The notes under the pieces were generated by a model. That model was not told the DNA's origin and ran no database searches. It worked only from the letters and a program-made list of their open reading frames with translations. The position numbers were made by a program, and so were the translations under genes. From Bactericera cockerelli (taxonomy: Eukaryota > Arthropoda > Insecta > Hemiptera > Triozidae): DNA of 64,000 bases. The stretch is from positions 9,916,990 to 9,980,989 of the forward strand of contig CM044967.1 of the NCBI GenBank assembly GCA_024516035.1, given 5' to 3'. Of the stretch, positions 38,501 to 48,194 are shown in pieces (within the stretch, counting starts at the first letter, position 1; each line of letters opens with the position of its first letter).

Positions 38501-41500
38501 CCTCAACCATGAGGTTGAACAATGCCAACCCCAAAAGCAACATAAGCTAACAAGGGATAATGGCAAGGGAGATATATAATTTTGTTTTTCATAAACCTTC
38601 TAAATAAACTATGCTCTTTTCCTCATCATAACTACTTATTTACACTTCTGTTTTGAATTTATTATATTTTCTAGTACTTTTTTTTACTTCTATGTTTGGT
38701 TGTTTTGCATTCTTCACCTATCAATTCAACTCTGAACTTTCACCCAGATATGAGTATTGTTTACTCACATACTAGCAAGTTTCATATTTTTACTTTCCCT
38801 ATTTTAATATATAATTATTATTTACATAAGTGGTACTTCTTTCTTACTAATATAATCTGAAAGTCCTTTAATATTCAACCTGTAAGCTTGTTCTATGTTT
38901 GCTACTTCTCTTTCTGGAGTCCTCTGCTATTAGGTGTGTAAGGCCCAATAATTCAGAAGAAAAAAAAAGTGAGACTAAATAAGAACCACCCTTGAAGAAA
39001 TAGTCTGAATGTACTTCAAGAGCTGATATGATTGTTACAAGAAAATAGTTTTATGCAAATGACTAATCAGTTGTTCCTTTATTAGACTCAATAAAATAAT
39101 TATTTGAATTACTGATACCAATTGATACTACAGTGAAGCTGGACTTAGCATTAAGATTGACTGAACCTATATGATTTGTTTCAGAGTATGTTTGTAATGC
39201 TATAACTTGAGAACCACAAGTTGGAATGAGAAAACTATTGATTTATTTTTAAGTTGAGTGTTTAAAAATACTGGCATATCTAGCAAAGTACAAGTCCAAT
39301 TTAGCTGAAATTTGGTATGGTTTCTTATGGTAGTGTTTGACAATTTTTGGCTTTTCAAATTTTCCATTTTTTTTTTAAAGTTGAGTTTTTAAAAAAAATG
39401 TATGTAGGTACATGTTTATTTTATTCTACTTAGAACTTAATCTGAGTGTAATAGTATTATAATAATTCTTTAATGGCCATACCTAATTATGAAGTGAGAA
39501 AAAGTAATGTATAAAATTAACTATTAATACATAACTAACAAATGCCAGCTAAATGCCAGCCGCCGTGGTGTATTGGTCGTGACTACTGCCCACAGTTGAG
39601 AGATCCTGAGTTTGCTTCTCTGTACAAGCAGATTTTTTGATAGAAAATTCTGTTCCCTCTGTGAGGCTGGCATTTCCGGAACTACCCAGGCTGGGTGAGG
39701 TTAATGTGGGTAGCTGGTAAGATTCCCAACAAATGGAGGGTAAAACCCCTGTCCTAATACAGGACATGAAATGAAATAGAATTGTTGACATTAGGAAGGG
39801 CATCTAGCCGTAAAAATGTGCCAAAACTAACCAACCTCAACCACGAGGTTGATTAACGTTGAGCCTGCTTCAGTGGGATAAGACAGAGTAAAAGACATAA
39901 CTACCAAATATTTTTCTTTCACCAGAACAGCCATGTCTTGGTGAATACACCACACTGTTTGTACAAACTTTCATTTCACTACCTCATCTGTGCTTACATA
40001 CTACACTGACTCAAACATGTGAATCAAATTACCGTAAAGTGGGGTGAATAGGGTCAGTAGGGTGAATAGGGTCACTTTTGAAAAGAAAGCATTTTTTACA
40101 CAAAAATGACATTTTTATTAAAGATAATTATTTTTTTTAAATTGAGTATTGTTTACAACTCTATAAACTTCATTCTGATTATTTTTCAATTTTTTTAGAA
40201 TATACCATTAGCTCTCTAGGGCTACATTTGTATCACTCTATAAAAACCACCAAAAATGTACCCAGGAAAAAGTTCTCTGTATGAAGATGATAATTTTTTT
40301 TTTGTATTTTTGAAATATGATTTTTCTAGACCAAAATTTTGTGTAGAACACGGTAAATTTGTTCAAATTAAATTTTGTGATACTTTTGGGTCTCAAAAGG
40401 GCCTTTTTTAACAATTCGTCAGTTTTTTTAAAATTTTGGGGTGAATAGGGTCAGCAAAATCAGTAAAAAAAAATAGTCGGGGTGAATAGGATCAGTACCT
40501 ACTTTACCTTCCTATTATTTTAACTTCATGATTATTGTAAAATTATATTCCCTTGATAATCTGTTTATTTTTTGATGCCCCCAAAAATCAAGTTATTCTC
40601 AAATTGAGGACCACTTGAAAGATTTTGGCAAGATTCCCTTGATTTTTGAGGGCATCCGTATCAGTTTCTTTCCTTTGTTTCAGTTATTATTTTATTTTTT
40701 TACAATTTGTTAAATATGAGAAGCTCCTTTTGATCAAAATATGTTGAGTTTGGTATCATTTTCTTTGGAATTTTTTTCGCAGCTTTTTTAAAAAAAATTT
40801 AGATTGACCCTATTAACCTGTAACCCGATAGAAAAGGATTAATGACTAAAAAATGGTAGGTGACCCTATTGTCCTGCAACGCAGGTGAATAGGGTCAGGG
40901 CCCTTTTTTTTAAATTGTGCCCAAACTAAAGGTCAATTAACCTTTAGCTTAGGTTCGTTGGAAAGAGCTAATCGAGACTCAAATTTTGGTATAAAAATAT
41001 CCTACCTAGAACAAACAGACACAGAGATACAGACCAGCAAAGTCGAAAATTGACCCTATTCACCCCACTTTACGGTATGTCTATTTACTTGGTTTTGTCA
41101 TAATTCAGTTCCATTTTCTAGCAATGATGGTCAAACTATAGAAATCTTTAGTACTAACTTCTGTTTAGTAGGTAGGTGGTCTTTGCTGAGCATTCAGCAC
41201 AATAGTCTTTCAAACTAGATTCCTGAAGAATAAAAATTCAATAAGAGGGTAACCTTTTTATCATTTTTTTCTCTTCTATGGCCTATGTGCAATCATCAAT
41301 TTCTTGGCCTATCTATACTGATTGACTGGTGAATTGACATCAAATAACATGTAAGTTTACAAAGTGGGATCATTCAGGTGTCTAAAATAAGTTAATTTCA
41401 TATCTTTCCTGCAAGACAACCAAACAAGGAGGAACAAAATACCTACCACTTAAGTTTTACTTTACCAGCTATCTATACATATTATTTGCACAACAGTGTG

Positions 41501-41876
41501 ACATAATTCAGCCTACATTCAAAATTAATTTTCCAACATTATCAGAGCATTAGGTAAAACATAGCTGTCCACTATCTTTTGCTTTAAAAAGCAGTCTTTT
41601 CCTTTTATAAACCTGTCTCAGAAGATTTTGCTTGAATTCTTGGTCATTAGCATTGCCCTTAACACAAACATGCGAAATACTCAAAGATTCTACGGAAATA
41701 CAAAGGGTAAAAGTTTAACCAGGAAAAATCAATGAGAGGAGTAGTATGGGGTTAGAGATATGACTTTTGGGGAACTTCATTAGACAGAAATTTAAGTTTA
41801 AAATACTTACTTCGGCTCTCGAGAAAATGGCAAGTACAAAACAAAAACCAATAGATGGTTTTAGAAGTTTTATCAT
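26518..41876 (-). CDS. Appl: Amyloid precursor protein-like (APPL), complete, 12 coding exons
   Basis: Coding exons in transcript order: 41876-41811, 36632-36447, 35933-35807, 34720-34505, 34257-34036, 32378-32149, 31538-31284, 30918-30728, 28520-28360, 28184-28003, 27629-27390, 26628-26518. Phases match at every GT-AG junction; total about 728 aa. Residues 1-22 are a hydrophobic signal peptide. About 30-195 form E1 with its cysteine pattern ([25 protein letters not shown]). About 210-290 are an Asp/Glu-rich linker. About 320-560 form the helical E2 domain ([34 protein letters not shown]). Residues 659-681 are the membrane span. The cytoplasmic tail carries TPEERHV and the PTB-binding/endocytosis motif [10 protein letters not shown]. 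No Kunitz domain is present, as in other invertebrate members. It is a type I neuronal membrane protein, processed by secretases in the family. The first exon is about 5.2 kb upstream of the second, across an intron full of transposable elements. Confidence 0.97.
29487..30237 (+). repeat. CCCGC-ended repeat with internal tandem units
   Basis: It starts TACTAGCGGGCTGTCGCCCG and ends near TTTTATAAGTATAGAT after a GTGA/GTCA tetranucleotide run (30,174-30,210). Between them is a 21-bp array (29,521-29,690), then about three and a half copies of a 115-150-bp unit containing CATCTAGACCGTAAAA, ACCAAATTTGAAC and GTAGTGGGAATTTCGAAAAA. A shorter inverted relative is at 18,955. Class unknown. Confidence 0.7.
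29521..29690. repeat. 21-bp tandem array (GAGGCATGACCGTAGTGTATT)
   Basis: About eight copies of a 21-base unit with few changes. Because 21 is a multiple of three it yields a repetitive open frame on both strands (RHDRSVL units), which is not a gene. Confidence 0.9.
32510..32590. repeat. SINE tail fragment
   Basis: AGACTGCTGGAATAAAGGGA, TTTTTAGTCTCACC and CAGTATAAACAAGGTAATAT, ending in a TCTAT run. It matches the tail of the SINE at 35,246-35,430 and a diverged copy at about 28,715-28,790. It lies in the Appl intron upstream of the exon at 32,378. Confidence 0.5.
32910..33160 (+). repeat. Interspersed repeat (ACTAGCCGTTTGCCCG)
   Basis: It starts ACTAGCCGTTTGCCCGTGC, includes AAGGCATGGCCGTACTGC (shared with the 21-bp array at 29,521) and ends in (AACA)n, GGTAGGTAGGTAG and TTATATATAGAG. 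It belongs to the same broad class as 29,487 and 11,171. Another short start (ACTAGCCGCGTTGCGG) is at 30,968. Confidence 0.5.
33229..33287 (-). pseudogene. Partial duplicate of the Appl acidic exon, 3' part with splice donor
   Basis: On the - strand this repeats the last part of the real exon at 34,257-34,036: GATGTTGACGATGACGAAGA, a GAT run and the same donor (GATG|GTATGACTAAGG). Flanking intron sequence (AAAGTCCCAAAGGG versus AAAGTCCCAAGGGG) is duplicated too. No acceptor or upstream exon part is attached, so it should not be spliced in as a full exon. Confidence 0.7.
33395..33530. repeat. (CCA)n and related microsatellites
   Basis: A run of CCACCACCA, then CATCATCAT and CCTCCTCCTCC tracts. 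It gives glycine- or valine-only open frames on the - strand that are artefacts. It lies between the two halves of the duplicated Appl exon fragment. Confidence 0.9.
33645..33704 (-). pseudogene. Second partial duplicate of the Appl acidic exon, middle part
   Basis: On the - strand it reads [19 protein letters not shown], matching the middle of the real exon ([19 protein letters not shown]) with 12 bases missing. Its upstream side is cut exactly by a SINE (33,705), and its downstream side runs into unrelated AT-rich DNA. Together with 33,229-33,287 it looks like one duplicated exon piece later split. Confidence 0.7.
33705..33850 (+). repeat. tRNA-derived SINE, good B box
   Basis: TCACCGTGGCAGAGTGAGTTAG (A-box region), GGTTCGATCCCCAGCGGGGC (B box), then CTGCTCTGTTCTTGGGTGTTC and CCTCGTGAGGAAAAATGAGT. 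Related copies: 36,225-36,356 (-), 35,490-35,552 (-, partial), 62,612-62,730 (-, diverged), and a partial one near 31,080-31,200. Confidence 0.8.
34974..35102. mobile_element. 129-bp MITE with perfect 17-bp TIRs and TTAA target
   Basis: GGGCGGAATTAATAGAC at the left and its exact complement at the right, flanked by TTAA on both sides (34970-34973 and 35103-35106). Internal sequence is about 60% recognisable in the inverted copy at 47,677-47,806, and the left 35 bases recur at 50,286. It lies in the Appl intron between exons 3 and 4. Confidence 0.85.
35246..35430 (+). repeat. SINE with tRNA-like head
   Basis: A 72-base head has a perfect seven-base acceptor-type pairing (GTCCCGG with CCGGGAC), TAGCTCAGTGGTCAAGG as A box and GGTTCAAAACCC as B box. 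The T and D arms are broken. It is followed by CTGCTGGAATAGTGGAATTA, CAGTATAAATAAGGCGATAT and an ATT run. The tail matches 32,510. Confidence 0.7.
36225..36356 (-). repeat. tRNA-derived SINE, inverted copy
   Basis: Reverse-strand relative of 33,705-33,850: contains TTTTTCCTCACGAGGTTTGAG, CCCCGCTGGGGATCGAACCC and CACTCGGCTACGGTGAC. It lies just downstream of the Appl exon at 36,632-36,447. Confidence 0.8.
36803..36880. mobile_element. hAT-like terminal fragment
   Basis: CAGGGCTGCCTAACCAGTCG followed by the palindromic GATCGCGATCGACCGGTCGATC resembles hAT-superfamily ends that begin CAGGG and carry GATCGCGATC palindromes. No matching right end was found nearby. Confidence 0.45.
37623..37785 (+). 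repeat. Interspersed repeat shared with 54,663
   Basis: TCTGGCTGGGGGACTATAAAC, GAGCCCTTGTCAATTATTAG, CTGAGTCATTC.TCCACTGTC and TTCACGATGACG occur in the same order at 54,663-54,857, and a short piece is at 23,526. It may be the 3' region of a non-LTR element, but no coding part is attached. Confidence 0.6.
38425..38560 (+). repeat. Partial SINE, family of 39,545
   Basis: TAGGCTGGGTGAGGTTAATG, CCCAGCAAATGGAGG, CCAACCTCAACCATGAGGTT and CAATGCCAACCCC match the central and right part of the 39,545 copy. Confidence 0.6.
39545..39900 (+). repeat. Most complete copy of a 350-bp SINE-like repeat
   Basis: A head with GCCGCCGTGGTGTATTGGTC and GATCCTGAGTTTGC (degenerate B box), then GAGGCTGGCATTTCCGG, GGGTAAAACCCC and a long tail. 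Other copies at 19,640, 38,425 and 42,628 cover different parts. The antisense ORF 39,549-39,803 is incidental. Confidence 0.65.
40032..41075. mobile_element. 1.04-kb TIR element with internally repeated GGTGAATAGGGTCA
   Basis: CCGTAAAGTGGGGTGAATAG (40032) and its complement (ending 41075) begin 25-bp inverted ends; TA flanks both sides. The phrase GGTGAATAGGGTCA, direct or inverted, recurs at about 40,056, 40,072, 40,440, 40,481, 40,800, 40,861, 40,883 and 41,052. No ORF longer than about 60 codons. It is non-autonomous; the TA target suggests a Tc1/mariner-type mobiliser. Confidence 0.8.
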
Positions 41877-42840
41877 TTTGAAATCTTGTCCCGATAGTCA
41901 AGAAATCAAAATCCACAAAATTATAGTCTTTTGATTATCATTAAAATATTTCAGCACTAACACTACACTGCACCCTTGCTATGCGCAAAACTTTGAAAAT
42001 CTTGTATCTTCAGTGCCTCGGTCTGTTCAGTTCTGAATGTTCTGATTACGTTTGCGTCGTTTCCTTTTACGATACGTTGGTGCGAATAATCGTAATCGAA
42101 AATAAATATCATTTTCATAATCGGAAATGGTCGTTGAGTAAAAAAAGTTTAGAGTCCGTTTCATAACGCATTTTCGGCGTTTTTCCAATGTAAATGTAGC
42201 ATAGGTGTGTTAGGTACCTATATTTTGAACCTTTGACCTTGTGTTGAGTTCTAGACTCTAAAGTAGAAGGACTGAAAAATTGTTTTTTTTTTCTTCTATA
42301 CATTCAAACCTAGTAATCCTCAAAATAGTACACACCCTAAATCAGTTAAGCAGATTATCAGTATATAAGCCCCTCTTTACCTAACATAAAAATAATATAA
42401 TAAATGGTATCCTTTGTCTTCTAGGAAACCTGCTGGTGGGCAGGAAGGCGGTATTATTGCATTTCTCTCTTTCTATTTTCAATGCGATCAATGAAGTAAA
42501 ACCTCATTGAAACCTTTAATAATTTTTGCCCCGTATGACTCCCAAATTTTATCAGCTGTTTCTTTGAAATGTTCGCTAAATTCAACTCATTTATACTTTT
42601 CGTTTAACAATCCACATAAAAGGTATTGATTTCCAGCGAACGGAGGGTAAAACCCCCGTCAGAATCAGGATGTTGAATCGAGTAGAATCGTTGGCATTAA
42701 TAAAGTTCCTTAATAATAGTTATTTTTTTCAAGTCCCAAGATCTAGGTCATTACCGTACGGCCATTATAGTTTTCCGTCGGACCGGTATACATGCATGAA
42801 GTGCGTTTCAGAATCGGAGCGGGACTTAAATGGAAGGTAT

Positions 42841-43260
42841 CAGGGCCTTTCACACGTACGGATAAATTGACGGATTTGGACCGTACAGTCCAAGATCTTT
42901 AAAATTGGACCGTGCGTGTAAATTCAAACTTATCCGGCCGTCGTCTCCTGTACTGTGATATAACTATGTATTTGGAACGTGGGTCTGAAAAACATCTAGC
43001 AGTCCAGATCCGTCGGTCTAAATCTGTACATCTAAATACAAACTACAAACCTATATGCTGGACTATTCATATTTGAAATAAAAAGTGTACAGACAGATCT
43101 GGACCGTCGAACTAGGACTGGCAGATTTGGACTGTCGGATCTGATCCTTTTCTAAATTCGTTACACAAAAATGGACTCTCGGATCGGCTTTCCAGTCCAT
43201 CCGTCGGATTGGACTAGCAGTCCAGATCCGTCAATTTATCCGTACGTTTGAAAGGTCCTA
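42841..43260. mobile_element. 420-bp MITE with about 35-bp inverted ends
   Basis: The left end CAGGGCCTTTCACACGTACG followed by GATAAATTGACGGAT pairs with the right end (complement TAGGACCTTTCAAACGTACG and the same continuation). The interior is made of TCCAGATCCGTCGG-like phrases repeated in both orientations. It has no coding capacity. CAGGGCC ends are hAT-like. Confidence 0.75.
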
Positions 43261-43269
43261 TTGTGTAAC

Positions 43270-44500
43270 TTCTCGCCTATCAGAGTGAAGACCTACGTAC
43301 TACGGAATGGGCAAGTTGCAACACAGACACAAGATTCTAAAGTAGCTGTTGTTCTTGTTTCATAATAACTAATCGATTATTGTCAATAGTTCGATTAATC
43401 AATGTTCATAATGATCGATTATTCGCGTCACTAGTTTCAGACGTTTGCGTCTTCGAGACAGAGTGGAAAGAGGGGAATTTTGAGGAGAAATTATACCACA
43501 CATGTATGGGATTTTTACTCATAGATAACGCGTAGTGTTTGTAATTACCAGACAAATATAATGTGATAACATTGATTACTGTATTAGAGCTACTTTTTAT
43601 TTGTTATTGTTGTCATTTCAACAAAAAGATATTACTGTAGCTTTCCATTGATTGCGAGGACTGTCAGATGCTAGGAGCACCATTTGAATAAGCAATGACG
43701 GGATTTTCTCGTGATTGTGAACTTGAGAAAGCATGTGACTCTATCAGCTTAGAATAAATCAGTAAAAAATTAGTTTACAGCTCCTAAGATACGTCTGTAT
43801 GCTTTTAAGTTTCTGGCTTTCCTTTTTAAATCGTATAATGGTCCAATATTAAAGTTGTTAAGGTTCATCCGTTCATCGTAAAAAAAGCCACGTAGATTAA
43901 TTATGATATCCACAACACGACACAAAAGTGCACACGTATTCACTTACTACATACCTACAGATAAAATATATTATAGAATACACAAAGAATTCATTCAATT
44001 GCCAGAAAAGCAAATTCGCTATCGGTTCTCTAAAAATCCCTTTAATATAAATTCTCTATTGTTAAATTTCCTGAAAATAAAAGTCCCAGGAAAAAATCCC
44101 ATGTGCGCATTGCTGAAAGCTTTTCCAAACTTTTACGTGTTTAGAGGGCGAACTTTCCAATAATCAATTGAAACTTTTCTTTGCACTCTTGAGCATGACT
44201 AATAGAGTGTTTCCATGGAAAGTAAAGGAAAACAACCTGATCTCTTTGCTTACGATAATGACAGTGAGGAAACAGGCAAGAAAGTGGTATTTTGGCTCGC
44301 ACAAAATTTGCTCACAAAATGAATACTGTGAACTCTTCATGTATTATACGGACTCGATGTACAAGACTTGTTGACAATTTTCTGAGGATTTTTTAAAAAC
44401 GAAATGATTTGTAGTAATGATTTCCTTGAGTTTATTTTTTTTTAGATTGTAGGTACTCGTATTTCTGCCGTGCTAAGCGAAATTACCATATCTCAAGCAA
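43270..44500. other. Upstream of Appl, no recognised gene
   Basis: ORFs at 43,903-44,163 and 44,168-44,374 are AT-rich, non-repetitive and unlike any family I know; I treat them as chance. The Appl promoter should lie between the start codon at 41,876 and this stretch but no TATA box is obvious. Confidence 0.4.
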
Positions 44501-44528
44501 GTCGATTTTGGGTTTTTGACGTTTTAGT

Positions 44529-44717
44529 ATAACACTAATTTTTAGGCTGTCGAAAAAAATGTATTTTTTTCCATTCGAAGTTGCCTAGAACGGCTAATTT
44601 GATGTACCACTAAACACTAAATTTTTAGGCATTCTATAACACTAAATTTTTAGGCTGTCGAAAAAAATGTATTTTTTCCATTCGAAGTTGCCTAGAACGG
44701 CTAGTTTGATGTACCAT
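44529..44717. repeat. Two-copy direct repeat, about 82 bp
   Basis: TTTTTAGGCTGTCGAAAAAAATG and CCATTCGAAGTTGCCTAGAA then CGGCTA.TTTGATGTACCA occur twice, separated by a short third partial copy. The second copy ends exactly where the mariner-derived element begins. Confidence 0.8.
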
Positions 44718-44718
44718 A

Positions 44719-45473
44719 CGAGGGGGGACCCAAAAGTAACGGGAATTAGGTGGTGGGAGGAACGCGGAGAGGGGGATCGGGTTCTCCATTGATTCTAATC
44801 CAAGCGGCCACTCTCCCAAGTAAGTGTGCAAAGTTCATTTGCTGTGAGTTCATTCGTTCATCCGTGAGAATTTTTCTAGTGAAACGACTTTTTCCGTTTC
44901 GGCGAAAACGTGAAATGGCAACGTGAAATGGCTGAGTGCGGAGAGCAACGAGCGGCTGTAAAAAAATCGGGATCATAGCCGTTGCACCATGATTCATCGC
45001 CAGTTATAACCTTGAGAAAAAAATCTGGGTGTTCATCCAACTGATTTTGCAGCTCCAGACAGGCTTGAAGTCGACGCTCCTTATTTTGATCGTCGGAGAG
45101 AAGGCGAGGAACAAATTTGGCTGCAATCCTCTTCATGATCAAATCTTCAGTTAAAATTCTCTGAATTGAACTCCATGACAATCCAGACATCTCACAAAGT
45201 TGATTGATGGTTCAACAAGGTCTTCACGGACAAGAGTGTTGATTTGTTCAATGTTTTCGTTCGTTCTTGAAGCTATTTCATGTTTTCGCCAAAACGGAAA
45301 AAGTCGTTTCACTAGAAAAATTCTCACGGACCAACGAACGCACTCACAGAAAATGAACTTTGCACACTTACTTGGGAGAGTGGCCGCTTGGAAAAGAATC
45401 ACTGGAGAACCCGATCCCCCACTCCGTGTTCCCCCCACCACCTAATTCCCGTTACTTTTGGGTCCCCCCCTCG
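44719..45473 (-). mobile_element. Mariner-derived fold-back element with transposase remnant
   Basis: The ends CGAGGGGGGACCCAAAAGTA and its complement are flanked by TA. The inverted arms are about 200 bp each (44,719-44,924 and 45,273-45,473). Between them, on the - strand, is a mariner-family transposase fragment in two frames: an N-terminal piece (NIEQINTLVREDL) and, after a frameshift, SSIQRILTEDLIMKRIAAKF, FVPRLLSDDQ and the catalytic-core motif ITGDESWCNGYD. The rest of the transposase is missing, and both termini carry the same 5'-end sequence. It is inactive. Confidence 0.85.
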
Positions 45474-45925
45474 TATATCATAAAATTGCCTTTTTTCCAA
45501 TGAATTACTAAGCAAATATGACGTTTCTGAGGAATTCGTGAGGTTACTTTAGCATTAATTGATATAAGATTGTGAGATGAAATACTAGAGATTCTAACGC
45601 ATCTCAGATTTCAGAAGCAAAAAAATCTGCTATCAATGAGATGCGTCAAAATGGCTTCGCAAAATGATTACAAAACTATGGAAAATCATTAACGTTTTTA
45701 ACATTTATTGGTGCGGGGATTTCATTGAGATGTGATGATTTCGCTAGGTAAATGATTTTTACAAAACCTTCCATTTCCTGAAAGAAGTGATTTTTGAGAT
45801 GCGTTAATTTCGCTTAGTACGGCAGATTTGTTCTTCATGTTGTCCATTTTTCTTTTATTTCAATATTTTTAATATCTTTTGATAGTGTTTGTTAACTCAT
45901 TCATTAGGTATATGTATTCTGTATA

Positions 45926-46364
45926 CAGGGTGGTCCAGAAAGTTTGCACCAAAATGATAGGGGTAATAAAAGAGACCATTTCCAACAAAAATATTCCGGG
46001 ACATTTTCCTTTATTTTTTGTCGTTTTCAAAATGGCGGCCAAAACGTGTGTTTTTCAAATATTCCGACTTTGGTTTGGTTTTTGATCTTTTAATTTTTCT
46101 GTACTATCAAAAAAAAAAACGGATTGCATTTTTGAATTGCGAATAAAATTGCAATTAAAATAAATTAAACTAACCCGTTATTGTTGTAATGATCATTAAA
46201 AACATCAAAAGCCAAACCAAAGTCGGAATATTTGAAAAACACACGTTTTGGCCGCCATTTTGAAAACGACAAAAAATAAAGAAAAATGTTCGGGAATATT
46301 TTTGTTGGAAATGGTCTCTTTTATTACCCCTATCATTTTGGTGCAAACTTTCTGGACCACCCTG
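45926..46364. mobile_element. Second fold-back element, 439 bp
   Basis: Arms of about 163 bp (45,926-46,088 and 46,202-46,364) are near-perfect inverted copies starting CAGGGTGGTCCAGAAAGTTT. They contain TTTTCAAAATGGCGGCC and ATTCCGACTTTGGTTTGG. TATA flanks both sides. The roughly 110-bp AT-rich spacer carries no transposase. The ORFs at 45,879, 46,170, 46,205 and 46,248 are mirror readings of the arms. Confidence 0.8.
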
Positions 46365-46656
46365 TATACAACGCTTGATATTATAAAACCCATTTATCAA
46401 AGGTATCAGACTTTCTTTGAGACCAGCCTAATTATTTCGCATTTGAAAAAATCTACCTCAACAGGGTTTGAACTAGGGTGACTTCAGTGACACGTGATGA
46501 AAAAGAGATGTCAAGGTGGCACACATACATTGGTGGTTGAGGTACTGAGTCTGATCTGGTTATCCAGGTAGTGTGGAATCTGTTAGTTTTGATCCAGCCC
46601 AAAAAAGGGTTTTCCTTACATATTTGAGAATTTGACCACAATCATAATAATGACAC

Positions 46657-46896
46657 CAAATCAACAGGTGGTTTAAAAGAACTCTTCAATCCAATTCGGG
46701 AAGTAAAACCAAGGTCTATTATTACTATAGATCTGATAAAGGATTCGGTTCTTATGTTCACCTGAAACAGTTATGGCCCTCCGCGGAATCATGTCCTTTT
46801 CTTCGGAATAAAAATGTTAAAACCCAGAGTGTGATTCTATTTAAAAATCGTAAGTTGGTGCCTGGTTCACAAGTTGAAGTGGGTCAGTGTAATTAA
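46657..46896 (+). pseudogene. Unassigned coding-like fragment, no start codon
   Basis: An open frame without a stop runs for 79 codons and ends at TAA 46,894-46,896. Its composition is protein-like rather than AT-rich noise: KVYYYYRSDKGFGSYVHLKQ, LWPSAESCPFLRN and LVPGSQVEVGQCN. There is no ATG and no clear acceptor at its left. I do not recognise the family; it could be a retrotransposon piece or a gene relic. Confidence 0.35.
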
Positions 46897-47676
46897 CAAA
46901 AGATGAAATTTAATCACTTGAATATCGAGAAAAAAAAATGGAAATTGATAAAACATAAAAGTTCAAGACTGTTTTACTTAGCTAACCTATTCTTGATATT
47001 TGTCATAGTTTCTAAGAAACTAGAGAGATTCTATTTAAAACCAAACAATTTGATGAAAAAAAATAAAAAAATCAGGATAGCCTAATTAACTTAAAAAAGA
47101 TTTCAGCTCATTTTCCAAAACTGTGACTGATAACAATAATTTCTATTAACTTGTGGGTAAAAAAACCTTCATAATAATTTTGATCATTCAACAAAATATT
47201 GTATTGTGTTCCCCAGAAAATTGAGAACCTGCAGCCCAGACCAAAGCTTATACAACCTCATAGTACTATTCCAGAACTGCACTGCCTATTATCATAAACA
47301 AAATAAAAAAGTCTCATATGATATCACCATACATTTACATAATCATAATATTTTATAAGTATAATTATACAATCTCTATGATATTTTTTTATATATATTT
47401 TGGTGCGACAAGAGCCATCATAAAAGTTACGTCTACTTTACTTAACAGCACCACTTTAAATTATACTAAGTATTCAATTCGTGGAACACTTCTTTCCTTA
47501 AACTCCTTAAAGCATGCAATTTTCTCGATATTTTTAAAAAAATATATATTCACTGTAGTTAATTAAATTTACTTTCGTATGCATTGATAAAACATAAATT
47601 TAACCAATGATGAACAATATAGGTACAACCTATTTATTATTACTTAAAATTTCAACTACTTACAATATCAGACTAA

Positions 47677-47806
47677 GGGCGAAATTAATAGACAAAATCG
47701 AGATCACAAGTTCGGACTTAAGCATTAGTTTCCCTATTTAAAACAATACGCAAAATCTATACTTAAGACCACAGAGTTATATCAAAAACGTCTATTATTT
47801 CAGCCC
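47677..47806. mobile_element. Second copy of the GGGCGGAATTAATAGAC MITE, inverted
   Basis: GGGCGAAATTAATAGAC and the complementary right end (GTCTATTATTTCAGCCC), 130 bp. Internal phrases (TTTCCCTAT, ATACGCAA, ACCACAGAG, AAAAACGTCTATTA) match the reverse complement of the copy at 34,974. Flanks are CTAA and TAAG, a worn TTAA site. Confidence 0.75.
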
Positions 47807-48194
47807 TAAGTGTCTTTATCATCTGAATATCATAAAGTCTATGAGGACTAAATGAGTCATTGGACTTATAGTTGATGAGATGGACGTTAAAATATTTGCA
47901 TCTATTCTAGGGACACCCTGAAACCCATATAATAATTTTAAAAAGTTATTGGGGGAGCACTCAGTGACAGATATTGACATTAATTTTATCAAAATATTTT
48001 GACCAAAGCAATTGCAAATAAATATATAATTCTTCAAATCAAAAAAGACAGAAAGAAAATAAAGTACATAATGCTTTAGTGGAAATGGTGGTCCGCGAAA
48101 TGTAATTTTCAACACATTCACAAATAAAACATACTCTGATTATAATCATTTTTTGGCTTAAGTGGACTGGAATATAATAATCAGCTCCAATAAC

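Noticed and set aside
39549..39803. 84-codon ORF on the - strand
   Set aside because: It lies entirely within a SINE-like repeat.
43903..44374. Two consecutive ORFs upstream of Appl
   Set aside because: They are AT-driven and have no recognisable domain or splice signals linking them.
45879..46481. Four similar ORFs around 46 kb
   Set aside because: They are the same arm of a fold-back element read in both directions, not a gene family.
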